NCBI RefSeq assembly: GCF_047345415.1 | Contig: NZ_JBLFEP010000001.1 | Coordinates: 620,001-684,000, forward strand | DNA: 64,000 nt | Origin: Maribacter_C sp947494565 | Lineage (GTDB): Bacteria; Bacteroidota; Bacteroidia; Flavobacteriales; Flavobacteriaceae | Reading direction: 5' to 3' | Shown here: one piece after another, positions 1 through 8,031 of the stretch | Numbering within the stretch: position 1 is the stretch's first letter | How the letters are laid out: every line of letters begins with the position of its first letter | Notes under the pieces: generated by a model | What the model was told of the DNA's origin: nothing | The model's input: only the letters and a program-made list of their open reading frames with translations | The model's database searches: none | Translations under genes and position numbers: made by a program

Positions 1-2
1 GT

Positions 3-71
3 TTGAATTTGGTAGCCGATAAGAAGGTAGGGGATTTTCATACGATGTTTGTCTGCAAAAAAAAGCAATAA
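3..71 (+). CDS. C-terminal end of an upstream pigment-locus gene (partial)
   Basis: The third frame is open from the window edge to a TAA at 69-71 and reads as 22 plausible residues (…VADKKVGDFHTMFVCKK…). The next gene would begin inside it at 49, an overlap of the kind seen throughout this operon. The ending resembles the last strand of small enzymes such as methyltransferases, but that is a guess. Too little is present to name a family. Confidence 0.4.
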   Translation: MNLVADKKVGDFHTMFVCKKKQ

Positions 72-681
72 CCCTTTGGATTCCTCATTTCAAATAGAGC
101 GTTTTTGTCATATTCGAAACCATCGGATTTCGGTGAACGGAGAAATGCTATTTGAGACCCCCGAAACGGATTTTGCTGCTTTTATCAAGGCAAGTTACAA
201 GTCCCTTGGACTGAGTTACTCCAAGTTTTTTAAGATGGACAACTTGAGCAAGCTGGCGTTCATTGCTGCGGACATAATGCTCAAAAACGAAACGGAAAAA
301 AAAATAGCCCTGGTATTTTCGAACAAGGGCTCAAGTCTTGATACGGACAGGAAGCACCAAGAATCCATAGAAAATACCGCTGATTTTTATCCGAGTCCTG
401 CTGTATTTGTCTATACCCTTCCGAATATATGCTTGGGGGAAATCAGCATAAAACACGAACTACATTCAGAGAATGCCTTTTTCATCTTTGAAAGCTTCAA
501 CCCATCGGAGCTACAGGCATATTGCAGTAGCCTGCTGCGGACCTCGAATTCTGAAAAGGTTTTATGTGGATGGGTAGATTTCGATAAGGGAAAATATGAT
601 GCATTTTTGTACGTTGTTGCCAAGAACGGTATTTTTGCACATACATCAGAAGAATTAACACGATTATATCAGACCATATGA
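49..681 (+). CDS. Beta-ketoacyl-synthase-like N-terminal domain protein of pigment locus
   Basis: A 210-residue protein resembling the N-terminal half of a ketosynthase fold (Ketoacyl-synt_2 type). The conserved-looking stretch PSPAVFVYTLPN…GEISIKHELHSENAF (about residues 115-145) matches the part of ketosynthases before the active-site loop. There is no catalytic Cys-His-His set, so it is probably a structural or partner subunit and not a condensing enzyme. Such half-ketosynthases are regular members of aryl-polyene/flexirubin clusters. The start is uncertain: TTG at 49 is the first usable codon after the in-frame stop at 28, with a purine-rich stretch (AAGAAGGTAGGGG) 15 bases upstream. The gene ends in an ATGA overlap with the acyl carrier protein gene, which suggests translational coupling. 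Confidence 0.72.
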   Translation: MSAKKSNNPLDSSFQIERFCHIRNHRISVNGEMLFETPETDFAAFIKASYKSLGLSYSKFFKMDNLSKLAFIAADIMLKNETEKKIALVFSNKGSSLDTDRKHQESIENTADFYPSPAVFVYTLPNICLGEISIKHELHSENAFFIFESFNPSELQAYCSSLLRTSNSEKVLCGWVDFDKGKYDAFLYVVAKNGIFAHTSEELTRLYQTI

Positions 682-935
682 GTGATTTGAAACTAGAATT
701 AAAAGAGAAAATCATTGAGCAATTGAATCTTGAAGATGTCGCTGTCGAAGAGATTGCCGATACCGACCCTCTTTTTGGTGAGGGGTTGGGGCTTGACTCA
801 ATTGACGCGTTGGAATTAATCGTAATGCTAGACAAAGACTACGGTATCAAGCTAGCCGATCCAAAAGAGGGGAGGAAGATTTTTGAATCCATCGATACTA
901 TGGCCGGGTATATTGCCGAGCACAGAAGTCGATAA
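678..935 (+). CDS. Acyl carrier protein (aryl-polyene/flexirubin type)
   Basis: An 85-residue acyl carrier protein. The phosphopantetheine attachment site is Ser41 in GLGLDSIDALEL, followed by the usual acidic helix II. It carries the growing polyene chain as a thioester for the ketosynthases next door. Length is normal for a stand-alone carrier protein. It starts by a 4-base overlap with the preceding ketosynthase-like gene and is separated from the next ketosynthase by about 106 bases. That gap holds a short inverted repeat (TTTCGTA…TTACGAA around 1000-1015), which may be an internal regulatory hairpin. Confidence 0.93.
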   Translation: MSDLKLELKEKIIEQLNLEDVAVEEIADTDPLFGEGLGLDSIDALELIVMLDKDYGIKLADPKEGRKIFESIDTMAGYIAEHRSR

Positions 936-1041
936 CACCTTTCCTTCGGCTATTTTCTTTCGGCACACCCATTAAAATTTCTACGATAAACCCGTTGGTT
1001 TCGTATTTTTACGAACGGAACAAATCCAGTCCTAACGCATT

Positions 1042-2244
1042 ATGAGTAAAGGCATAGCAATCACGGGTATGGGCATCATTTCAGCCATTGGCGGAAATGT
1101 ACAGGAGAATTACGCTTCGCTTATTAGCGGACAAAGGGGTATTTCGAGCATCACCCAAATAGACACCATTCACAAAGACGAAATCATGGTAGGTGAAGTG
1201 AAAGCCACCAACTCGGAATTGGAGGACATGCTCGGCCTATCTAAAAACACCCATTCACGTTCGCCAATGCTTGGTATCATGGCCGCAAAGGAAGCCATAG
1301 ACCAAGCCGGTATAGTTGACATCAACGATTGTAAAACAGGCCTGATTTCAAGTACTACTGTCGGAGGTATGGATAAATCTGAACAGTACTTCTTTGAATA
1401 TTTTGAAAGCGATAAGCACCACCAACATATCGATGGCCTACATGCGGGCGATTCCACACAGAAAATCGCCGCTTACCTAGGGTTAGAGGCCAGTTTTATG
1501 ACTACGATCAGTACTGCTTGTTCTTCGGCGGCCAATGCGATTATGTTAGGGGCACGGATGATCAAGTCAGGGCGTTTGGATCGTGCTATCGTCGGGGGAA
1601 CAGACGCGCTTTCAAAGTTTACGATCAATGGGTTCAAGACCTTAATGATTCTTTCCGATACCTATAATAGCCCATTTGATAACGATAGAAAAGGACTTAA
1701 TCTGGGTGAAGCAGGTGCTTTTTTGGTATTGGAATCGGAAGAGATCGTTCAAAAAGAAAATAGAGCTGTACTGGCCTATGTTACGGGATATGGTAACGCC
1801 AATGACGCCTTTCACCAAACAGCGTCTTCAGAGAATGGTGATGGGGCCGTTATGGCAATGAAAAAAGCGTTAAAAGTCGCAGGTTTAACACCAGAGGACA
1901 TAGACTATGTAAATGCACATGGCACGGCAACCCCTAACAATGACCTATCGGAAGGTCGGGCAATGCTACGGTTGTTCGGCGAAGGCAAGGTGCCCGAATT
2001 TAGTTCGACCAAGGCGTTCACTGGCCATACCTTGGCAGTCGCAGGAGGCGTTGAGGCCGTGTATTCCATTTTGGCACTCCAGCATAACCGTATCTATCCG
2101 AACCTCAATTTTCAAACACCCATGAGCGAATTCGATCTGCTTCCGGAGACCGAATCCAAAGAAAAAGAATTGCGTCATGTGCTTTCCAACTCTTTTGGTT
2201 TTGGTGGCAATTGCTCCACTCTAATACTCTCTAAAGAAGCGTGA
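1042..2244 (+). CDS. Beta-ketoacyl-ACP synthase (active ketosynthase of the polyene pair)
   Basis: A 400-residue FabF-class condensing enzyme. The full catalytic set is visible: Cys160 in STACSSAAN, His293 in NAHGTATPNND, Lys324 and His329 in KAFTGHTLAVAGG, plus the C-terminal glycine-rich NSFGFGGNC. It should carry out decarboxylative Claisen condensation of malonyl-ACP with the growing polyenoyl chain. The next gene encodes a homologue lacking these residues and overlaps by 4 bases (GTGA), so the two probably form a ketosynthase/chain-length-factor heterodimer like ApeO-ApeC of aryl-polyene clusters. Assignment to this pathway rests on gene context; the fold assignment is firm. Confidence 0.93.
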   Translation: MSKGIAITGMGIISAIGGNVQENYASLISGQRGISSITQIDTIHKDEIMVGEVKATNSELEDMLGLSKNTHSRSPMLGIMAAKEAIDQAGIVDINDCKTGLISSTTVGGMDKSEQYFFEYFESDKHHQHIDGLHAGDSTQKIAAYLGLEASFMTTISTACSSAANAIMLGARMIKSGRLDRAIVGGTDALSKFTINGFKTLMILSDTYNSPFDNDRKGLNLGEAGAFLVLESEEIVQKENRAVLAYVTGYGNANDAFHQTASSENGDGAVMAMKKALKVAGLTPEDIDYVNAHGTATPNNDLSEGRAMLRLFGEGKVPEFSSTKAFTGHTLAVAGGVEAVYSILALQHNRIYPNLNFQTPMSEFDLLPETESKEKELRHVLSNSFGFGGNCSTLILSKEA

Positions 2245-3305
2245 AAAAATCGGTATACATCAATAGCGTGGGTTCTGTTTCCGCTCAAAAAACTTTTGAC
2301 AACTCCGAGTTTTTAGAGGAAATCACTGACTATGAGGCTACCGAACTCAAGGTAGTATCACCGAACTATAAAGCATACATCCCACCTGCCGCAGCGCGAC
2401 GGATGGCGAAGGGTATTAAAATGAGTACGGTAAGTTCACAAACCGCACTCAAAGAAGCTGGCTTAGAGAATATCGATGCGATAATCGTCGGTACCGGTTT
2501 GGGTTGCTTGGATGATTCGTCCAAATTTGTAAGTGATATTATCAAGAACGAGGAACAGTTCTTGACTCCCACACGTTTTATTCAATCGTCACATAATACC
2601 GTGGCCGGGCAAATCGCTTTGGGCCTGGGATGTAAAGGATACAATTTCACCTATGTCAACTCGGCCGTATCCTTTGAATCAAGTTTGTTGGATGCCCAGT
2701 TGCAGCTTGAAAATGATGAAGCCACCCATATTTTGGTTGGTGGTGTAGACGAAATGGTGGAACACCATGTACGCACACATCAATTGATCGATCATTTCAA
2801 GAATCAGCCAGTGACCATGAAGACCCTGTTGAGTTCCAAGACCGAGGGGGCGGTCATGTCGGAAGGTTCCCATTTCTTTGTCCTCTCTAATGAGAAACAA
2901 GATTCTACATACGCCGAACTATTAGGTCTTGAAATATATAATGAACTGGCACAGGAGCAACTCCCTGACCAAGTCCGATCTTTTTTAAAGTATCACGATC
3001 ATTCCATTGAAGATATCGATCTTGTGGTTTTGGGAAATAATGGGGATATCAATTTCGACGGATACTACCAGGTTTTAAGTGCTGGGCTTTTTGCGAATAC
3101 CCCCCAAGCGTATTTCAAACACCTTTCCGGAGAGTTTGATACCGCTTCCGCATTCGCCTTTTGGTTATCCTCGAAAATCATCAAAACAGCATCGGTTCCT
3201 GATATCGTTAAACTCAATGCACTGCATTCTTCAGCGAAGACGGTCTTGATCTATAACCAATACAGAGGGAAAAATCACAGCCTTGTGCTGCTCAAAAAAT
3301 GTTAA
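2241..3305 (+). CDS. Inactive ketosynthase homologue, chain-length-factor type
   Basis: A 354-residue ketosynthase homologue in which every catalytic residue is replaced. The active-site Cys position reads NSAVSFES, giving Val143; the NAHGT motif is replaced by LGNNGD; and the second His region reads FKHLSGEFDTASAF, with Glu for His. This is the pattern of a chain-length factor, which pairs with an active ketosynthase and shapes the pocket that limits chain length. The GTG start overlaps the stop of the active ketosynthase by 4 bases, consistent with 1:1 expression. The protein is shorter than a typical ketosynthase (about 400 aa). Confidence 0.82.
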   Translation: MKKSVYINSVGSVSAQKTFDNSEFLEEITDYEATELKVVSPNYKAYIPPAAARRMAKGIKMSTVSSQTALKEAGLENIDAIIVGTGLGCLDDSSKFVSDIIKNEEQFLTPTRFIQSSHNTVAGQIALGLGCKGYNFTYVNSAVSFESSLLDAQLQLENDEATHILVGGVDEMVEHHVRTHQLIDHFKNQPVTMKTLLSSKTEGAVMSEGSHFFVLSNEKQDSTYAELLGLEIYNELAQEQLPDQVRSFLKYHDHSIEDIDLVVLGNNGDINFDGYYQVLSAGLFANTPQAYFKHLSGEFDTASAFAFWLSSKIIKTASVPDIVKLNALHSSAKTVLIYNQYRGKNHSLVLLKKC

Positions 3306-4078
3306 GACGTAAACCTGTAAGCGTTCTTGTCCTACTGCTTTTTGGGATACTGTTACTACTCGACAGGTATTCTGAAATACCTAGTTGGACCTTTGCGATC
3401 CTTTTTTTGCTCTTTTTAGTGATTACGGTCTGCGGGTCTTTTCTTATCCAGTGGAATTACCATTTGACCTCTTTACATGCCAACAAAGCCACAAAAAATA
3501 ACGAAATCGCCCTGACCTTTGACGACGGACCCCATCCGGAGTATACACCCCAAACGCTCGAACTATTGAAGAAACATGATGCAAAGGCTACTTTTTTCTG
3601 CACTGGAAAAGCGATAGAGCAGCATCCTGAACTTTTCAAAAAGATTTTGGCCGAAGGACATACCGTCGGAAACCATACCTACTCCCATTCCAAATCTTTT
3701 GGTTTTTTTGGCACCGAAAAGGTAATCGAAGAACTCCATAAGACGGCGGATGTGGTAAAAAACCTGACCGGAAAACAGCTGAAGTTATATCGACCGGCCT
3801 TTGGGGTGACCAACCCAATGATAGAAAAAGCGGTTGCACAATTGAAAGTGCAAAGTATCGGCTGGAATGTACGTTCATTGGATACGACCTCGAGGAATGA
3901 AGCTGCAGTTTTAGAACGCATTACGGATAAAGTTTCAAAGGGCGATATCGTTTTACTTCATGACACCAGTCAAAAAACCATTCACGTGTTGGAACGGTTA
4001 TTGCTATTTTTGGACGATAATGGTTTGAAGTCGGTCACGGTAGACCAACTTCTGAATATTGAAGCCTATGATTCATAG
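3299..4078 (+). CDS. Membrane-anchored polysaccharide deacetylase family protein
   Basis: A 259-residue NodB-homology (CE4) protein. It has two N-terminal hydrophobic segments (about 8-22 and 30-50), then the catalytic domain: TFDDGP at 73-78 (general base and metal Asp), NHTYSH (metal His pair), RPAFG, WNVRSLDT and LLHDT. The domain probably faces the periplasm and removes N- or O-acyl groups from a glycan or amide. CE4 proteins recur in flexirubin clusters, where the substrate is unknown. The ATG overlaps the previous gene by 7 bases. Confidence 0.88.
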   Translation: MLRRKPVSVLVLLLFGILLLLDRYSEIPSWTFAILFLLFLVITVCGSFLIQWNYHLTSLHANKATKNNEIALTFDDGPHPEYTPQTLELLKKHDAKATFFCTGKAIEQHPELFKKILAEGHTVGNHTYSHSKSFGFFGTEKVIEELHKTADVVKNLTGKQLKLYRPAFGVTNPMIEKAVAQLKVQSIGWNVRSLDTTSRNEAAVLERITDKVSKGDIVLLHDTSQKTIHVLERLLLFLDDNGLKSVTVDQLLNIEAYDS

Positions 4079-4721
4079 AGAGCAGTACAACACCTTGAAG
4101 ATAGGCATCAGCCTAATACTTCTCCTTCTTTTTGGGATACATACAGCACTATCTCAAGTACCGATGACCACATCAGAAGCAGATGCGTTGAAAGAGAAGG
4201 TCAAGGCCTTATCTCGAACCACCAAAACCATTTCCAGTGACTTTGTACAGTACAAGCATCTTGACTTTTTATCCAACGATATCGAATCCAAAGGAAAATT
4301 GGTCTTCAAAACCCCCGATAAGATAAGGTGGGAATATGTGAGCCCCTTTGCCTATGTGGTCATCTTCAAAGATGAGAGCTTATACATCAATGACAACGGG
4401 AACAAAAGTTCAATGGATATGGGCTCAAATGCCATTTTCAAGCAATTGAACCAACTCATTACGGCAAGCATCAAAGGCAACTTGTTCGAAGCGTCGGAAT
4501 TTAAGGCGACTTATCTGAAAATAAAGGAAAAGAGCGAGGTACATTTCGAACCTACCGACCCACAATTTAGAGAGTTCATAAAGTCATTCCAAATCATTTT
4601 CAATGACACTGGTGAAGTTCAAGAAGTGAAAATGATCGAGCCCTCTGAAGACTATACCCAAATTGTTTTTGACAATCGTACTACAAACCAAACCATTTCC
4701 GATGCGGTTTTTGATCAGTAG
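4068..4721 (+). CDS. LolA-like outer-membrane lipoprotein carrier protein
   Basis: A secreted protein of the LolA/LppX fold. I chose the ATG at 4068, which overlaps the deacetylase stop; a TTG nine bases earlier is possible. The signal peptide runs to about LSQ. The mature part has typical LolA features: SSDFVQYKHL…, KGKLVFKTPDKIRWEYVSPF (edge strands with Trp and aromatic residues), and short paired beta strands. LolA homologues in aryl-polyene clusters (ApeL type) are thought to move the lipid-linked pigment across the periplasm to the outer membrane. The MMPL exporter in the same operon fits that route. Confidence 0.85.
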   Translation: MIHREQYNTLKIGISLILLLLFGIHTALSQVPMTTSEADALKEKVKALSRTTKTISSDFVQYKHLDFLSNDIESKGKLVFKTPDKIRWEYVSPFAYVVIFKDESLYINDNGNKSSMDMGSNAIFKQLNQLITASIKGNLFEASEFKATYLKIKEKSEVHFEPTDPQFREFIKSFQIIFNDTGEVQEVKMIEPSEDYTQIVFDNRTTNQTISDAVFDQ

Positions 4722-5310
4722 CCTTTTATGGGCAACCCTAATTTCTTGTACTTCCTATCCGAAAAAAAAGGGGTTTACACCCACCTCACCGACTGCAGAT
4801 CATAGCGCTAACCCTTACTTTTCCGATCAGACCAAAGATTACGTATACAAGGCCAATATCAAGGCTTTCAATCGTTCTTTCGGAGGTATTTTTATCGTTA
4901 AAAAGGTAGGGGCAAACCATCATCGAATTGTTTTTACCACAGAACTGGGCAATAAAATTTTTGATTTCACATTTAAAGAAGACCTATTCGAAGTAAATCA
5001 TGTTGCAAAAGAGTTAAATCGAAAGCCGCTACTTAAAATTTTAAAAAATGACTTTAGGGTGTTAGTGACGGAAACTGCCCTCGTGGAAAAATCCTTTACA
5101 GGCAACGAAACAATCCTTAATCAAGCGAGGGTCGGGAAGCAAAAACACTTCTATTTCAATAATATAGGAGGATTGCAAAAAATAATTAAGGTCAAAAACG
5201 AGAAAGGCAAGGTAGAATTTATATTCTCGGAAATTTCCGATGATTTTGCGAAGCACATTCAGATTTTACACCAAAATCTCGATTTGGACATTACTTTAAA
5301 AGCCATCTAA
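4702..5310 (+). CDS. Putative lipoprotein of pigment locus
   Basis: A 202-residue exported protein. The ATG at 4702 gives a clean lipoprotein signal (MRFLISSLLWATLISC, Cys16 as lipid anchor), whereas an upstream ATG at 4663 would put 13 foreign residues in front, so 4702 is preferred. It overlaps the LolA-like gene by 20 bases. The rest alternates short beta strands (about residues 45-190) with no motif I can name. It could be the position-equivalent of the small DUF3261-type lipoprotein seen in proteobacterial aryl-polyene loci, but that is only inferred from context. It probably sits in the outer membrane or its inner face. Confidence 0.7.
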   Translation: MRFLISSLLWATLISCTSYPKKKGFTPTSPTADHSANPYFSDQTKDYVYKANIKAFNRSFGGIFIVKKVGANHHRIVFTTELGNKIFDFTFKEDLFEVNHVAKELNRKPLLKILKNDFRVLVTETALVEKSFTGNETILNQARVGKQKHFYFNNIGGLQKIIKVKNEKGKVEFIFSEISDDFAKHIQILHQNLDLDITLKAI

Positions 5311-5904
5311 ATGAAAAAGTTATTATTCATATCTTGCCTTGTTTGCATCGGGAACTTTGTTTTCTTGCACGGTCAAGTCAGACCGGGAATAAAACTGGGG
5401 CTCAACAATTCAAACCTAAGCAACACAAGGTTAGAGAATAAATCTGATTTTTACCTCGGTGGATTAATTGATATTTCCCTTGGTGACTATTATGCCTTGC
5501 AGCCCGAAATCATATATTCGCGTCAAGGAGGGAAATCGAATTCAACGGAATTCGGAGATGTCCATATCGACTATATCGCCATAACAGCGGCGAACAAGTT
5601 CTTTGTGGGGCCTAAAAAAGGGTTTCATTTCAATGTGGGGCTTGGCTTCGACTTTAATGTCGGTGGTAACTGGACCCCCTTATTCGGTTCGGGGGATGAT
5701 GAATTTGACATTAGCCCGATTGATATGACTTTTAGTGGGGGAATTGGATATGAATTCGGTTTCGGACTTACCCTTGAAGCCCGTTATAAACAAGGGGCCC
5801 TTAGTACGGACTTCTTAGGAAGTCGCGATTTGTTCGAAGAAAACGGCAGCCAATTGAACTCTGTTTATCAGGTAGGGCTGGCTTATATATTTAAAACCAA
5901 ATAG
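5311..5904 (+). CDS. Outer-membrane beta-barrel protein (PorT/OmpW-like fold)
   Basis: A 197-residue protein with a signal peptide (MKKLLFISCLVCIG…LHGQ). It continues with alternating amphipathic strands typical of the small Bacteroidota beta-barrel family (outer membrane beta-barrel 2/PorT-like): RPGIKLGLNNSN, YALQPEIIYSRQGG, DYIAITAANKFF, FHFNVGLGFDFNVGG, and a C-terminal YQVGLAYIFK strand. It directly abuts the lipoprotein upstream and the dehydratase downstream with no gap. It may form an outer-membrane platform or pore for pigment placement, though no experiment I know of shows this. Confidence 0.75.
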   Translation: MKKLLFISCLVCIGNFVFLHGQVRPGIKLGLNNSNLSNTRLENKSDFYLGGLIDISLGDYYALQPEIIYSRQGGKSNSTEFGDVHIDYIAITAANKFFVGPKKGFHFNVGLGFDFNVGGNWTPLFGSGDDEFDISPIDMTFSGGIGYEFGFGLTLEARYKQGALSTDFLGSRDLFEENGSQLNSVYQVGLAYIFKTK

Positions 5905-6273
5905 ATGCTTATAGAAGGATTATATACTGTTCAAACTATAGAAAAAAACGAACAGGGTGTGAAGGCCAAAGTCAAAATTCATAAAGAACACGAGGTGTTC
6001 AAAGGTCATTTTCCGGATAGCCCGGTGATGCCCGGAGTTTGTATGATTCAAATGATCAAGGAACTCACGGAACAAAATTTGAACCAAAAACTATTCTTGA
6101 ACAAGGCCTCGAATGTCAAGTTTATGGCCATTATCAATCCTGAGGTCAATGCGCTTATTGATCTGGCTTTGACCATCTCTGAGGAGGATGGAATCATAAA
6201 AGTCAAGAATGTAACCTCGTATGATGACACTGTGGCACTAAAGTTGAACGCTACTTTCAAAAAACAGCATTAG
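5905..6273 (+). CDS. FabZ/ApeI-like 3-hydroxyacyl-ACP dehydratase (hotdog fold)
   Basis: A 122-residue single-hotdog protein. The loop FKGHFPDSPVMPGVCMIQM (residues 32-50) matches the FabZ active site, with His35 as the catalytic histidine. It should remove water from 3-hydroxyacyl-ACP during each extension cycle and so create the conjugated double bonds. The position normally filled by the acidic residue (PGVLIVEALAQ in FabZ) is Gln49 here, so the mechanism may differ or the protein may act in a pair with another dehydratase outside the window. It lies in the middle of the operon without intergenic space. Confidence 0.82.
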   Translation: MLIEGLYTVQTIEKNEQGVKAKVKIHKEHEVFKGHFPDSPVMPGVCMIQMIKELTEQNLNQKLFLNKASNVKFMAIINPEVNALIDLALTISEEDGIIKVKNVTSYDDTVALKLNATFKKQH

Positions 6274-6762
6274 ATGCGTCTTGTACTTCTTTTTGTAATA
6301 TTACTTCCCTTAGGACTAGCTTGTCAGGAGTTAAAAGTACTCCGGCTGGAATATCCGACCGCCACTATTGACATGCATACCGCAGAAGCCTTGTCAAAAT
6401 CGCTCTCCGAAGTTTCGGAAGAAGATGATGCGACTCTTATTGCCTATAAAGGAGCACTTTTGACGTTAAAGGCAAAATTTACCAGAGCCATAAGGGATAA
6501 GAAAAAGTACTTTAAAGAAGGCGCTACCCTTCTGGAACACGCCATATCCAAAGCCCCGGAAAGCATCGAAATCAGATGCCTTCGCATGGGCGTTCAGGAA
6601 AACGCACCAAAACTCTTGAGGTACAAGGGCGATCTTGACGAAGACAAACAATTTATCCTGAATCGATATCCCTTGCTCAAAGATGAGGGCATCAAAGCCT
6701 TCATACAAGGATACGTCTCACATTCCAAGCAGTTCAGCACCGCGGAAAAGCAATTGTTTTAG
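6274..6762 (+). CDS. Exported protein of unknown function in pigment operon
   Basis: A 162-residue protein with a hydrophobic start (MRLVLLFVILLPLGLACQ) that may be a signal peptide; the Cys17 context is a poor lipobox. The mature part is helical and charged, with a possible TPR-like pair around residues 55-110 (…ALLTLKAKFTRAIRDKKKYFKEGATL…). No family recognised. It follows the dehydratase without a gap and is the last gene before an internal promoter, so it closes the first transcription block of the locus. Confidence 0.6.
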   Translation: MRLVLLFVILLPLGLACQELKVLRLEYPTATIDMHTAEALSKSLSEVSEEDDATLIAYKGALLTLKAKFTRAIRDKKKYFKEGATLLEHAISKAPESIEIRCLRMGVQENAPKLLRYKGDLDEDKQFILNRYPLLKDEGIKAFIQGYVSHSKQFSTAEKQLF

Positions 6763-6783
6763 ATATCGAGTTCATTATCTTTG
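6754..6783 (+). promoter_or_regulatory. Bacteroidota-type promoter inside the pigment locus
   Basis: TTG at 6754-6756, a 19-base spacer, and TATCTTTG at 6776-6783, matching the -33 TTG / -7 TAnnTTTG consensus exactly. It lies at the end of one gene and about 50 bases before the glycosyltransferase gene, so the second half of the pigment locus (6832-17161) probably has its own transcript. Confidence 0.65.
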
Positions 6784-6831
6784 CGATGCAATGAGCCTGA
6801 AAATCAACTAAGGCATTGAAGAAAATCACCA

Positions 6832-8031
6832 GTGGCAGCCACCCTCACCATTCAGGAAACCATGCATCAGTTGAACTGCTGTGTAATGGTACCCACCTAT
6901 AACAACCACAAGACCTTAAAAAAAGTACTGGATGGCATTCTCGTGTACACCAACAATATTATTGTAGTCAATGACGGGTCTACGGATACTACGGCCGAAA
7001 TTTTAGAACCGTATTCCCAATTACATCAAATTCACCTCGATGAAAATAAGGGAAAGGGCAATGCTCTAAAAATAGGCTTTGCAGAGGCGTTGACACTAGG
7101 TTATGAATTTACGATTACCATAGATTCCGACGGGCAACATTTTCCGGAGGATATCCCTGTTTTTTTGGAAGCACTTCAAAAAGAACCTTCCCAAAATGTA
7201 ATATTCATCGGAGCGCGCAATATGGATCAAGCGGATGTGCCGGGATCCAGTAGCTTTGGGAACAAATTTTCCAATTTTTGGTTTTGGTTTGAGACCGGTA
7301 TCCGGTTACAGGATACGCAAAGCGGTTACCGTCTGTATCCCTTGAAATTCCTGGAAAAACTCAAGTTGTACACACCTAAGTTCGAATTTGAAATCGAGGT
7401 AATCGTCAAAGCCGCATGGAACGGAACCTTGGTCAAAAATATTCCGATACAGGTCTCGTATGATGAAGAAGAACGCGTTTCGCATTTTAGAAAAGTACCC
7501 GATTTCGCCCGTATCAGTGTTTTGAATACCTGGTTTGTGTTGGTCGCCCTTTTTTGGATCAAACCAAGAGACCTGTACCGAAAATTCAGAAAAAAGGGAT
7601 TTCGAAAGTTTGTAAAAGAAGATCTTTTATACAGCAGTGATTCTCCCCGAAAAAAAGCGCTTTCCATCGCTTTGGGCGTATTTATCGGCCTATGCCCCTT
7701 ATGGGGGTTTCATACGGTCATTGTCTTGTTCCTGGCCGTATTACTTAAATTGAATAAAGTCATTGCCTTTGCTTTTTCGAATATTAGTCTAGCACCTTTT
7801 ATTCCTTTTGTACTCTATGTCAGCTTACGAATGGGGACACTTATGACAGGAGAAGAATTGACGTACTCTTTTGATAGCATCGTAACTAACTTTGAGTTTA
7901 TTACCCATTTAAAGACCTATATCATCGGTAGCTTGACCTTATCCGTTTTAGGGGGGCTACTGTTCGGTTCAGTGGGGTATCTTTTACTGACTCTTTTCAA
8001 TAGAAAAAAAATAGCCGTCGAGAATGGGTAA
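6832..8031 (+). CDS. Family 2 glycosyltransferase fused to DUF2062 membrane domain
   Basis: A 399-residue fusion. Residues about 12-235 form a GT-A glycosyltransferase: MVPTYNN, NDGSTDTT (nucleotide binding), DSDGQHFPED (metal DxD) and QSGYRLYP. A DUF2062 domain follows with about three membrane helices (from about residue 270). Glycosyltransferase-DUF2062 fusions occur in aryl-polyene clusters, where they may add a sugar to the lipid or head-group part. The start is GTG at 6832; an ATG at 6862 preceded by AGGAAACC is an alternative. The stop overlaps the following exporter gene by 8 bases. The first gene after the internal promoter. Confidence 0.88.
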   Translation: MAATLTIQETMHQLNCCVMVPTYNNHKTLKKVLDGILVYTNNIIVVNDGSTDTTAEILEPYSQLHQIHLDENKGKGNALKIGFAEALTLGYEFTITIDSDGQHFPEDIPVFLEALQKEPSQNVIFIGARNMDQADVPGSSSFGNKFSNFWFWFETGIRLQDTQSGYRLYPLKFLEKLKLYTPKFEFEIEVIVKAAWNGTLVKNIPIQVSYDEEERVSHFRKVPDFARISVLNTWFVLVALFWIKPRDLYRKFRKKGFRKFVKEDLLYSSDSPRKKALSIALGVFIGLCPLWGFHTVIVLFLAVLLKLNKVIAFAFSNISLAPFIPFVLYVSLRMGTLMTGEELTYSFDSIVTNFEFITHLKTYIIGSLTLSVLGGLLFGSVGYLLLTLFNRKKIAVENG

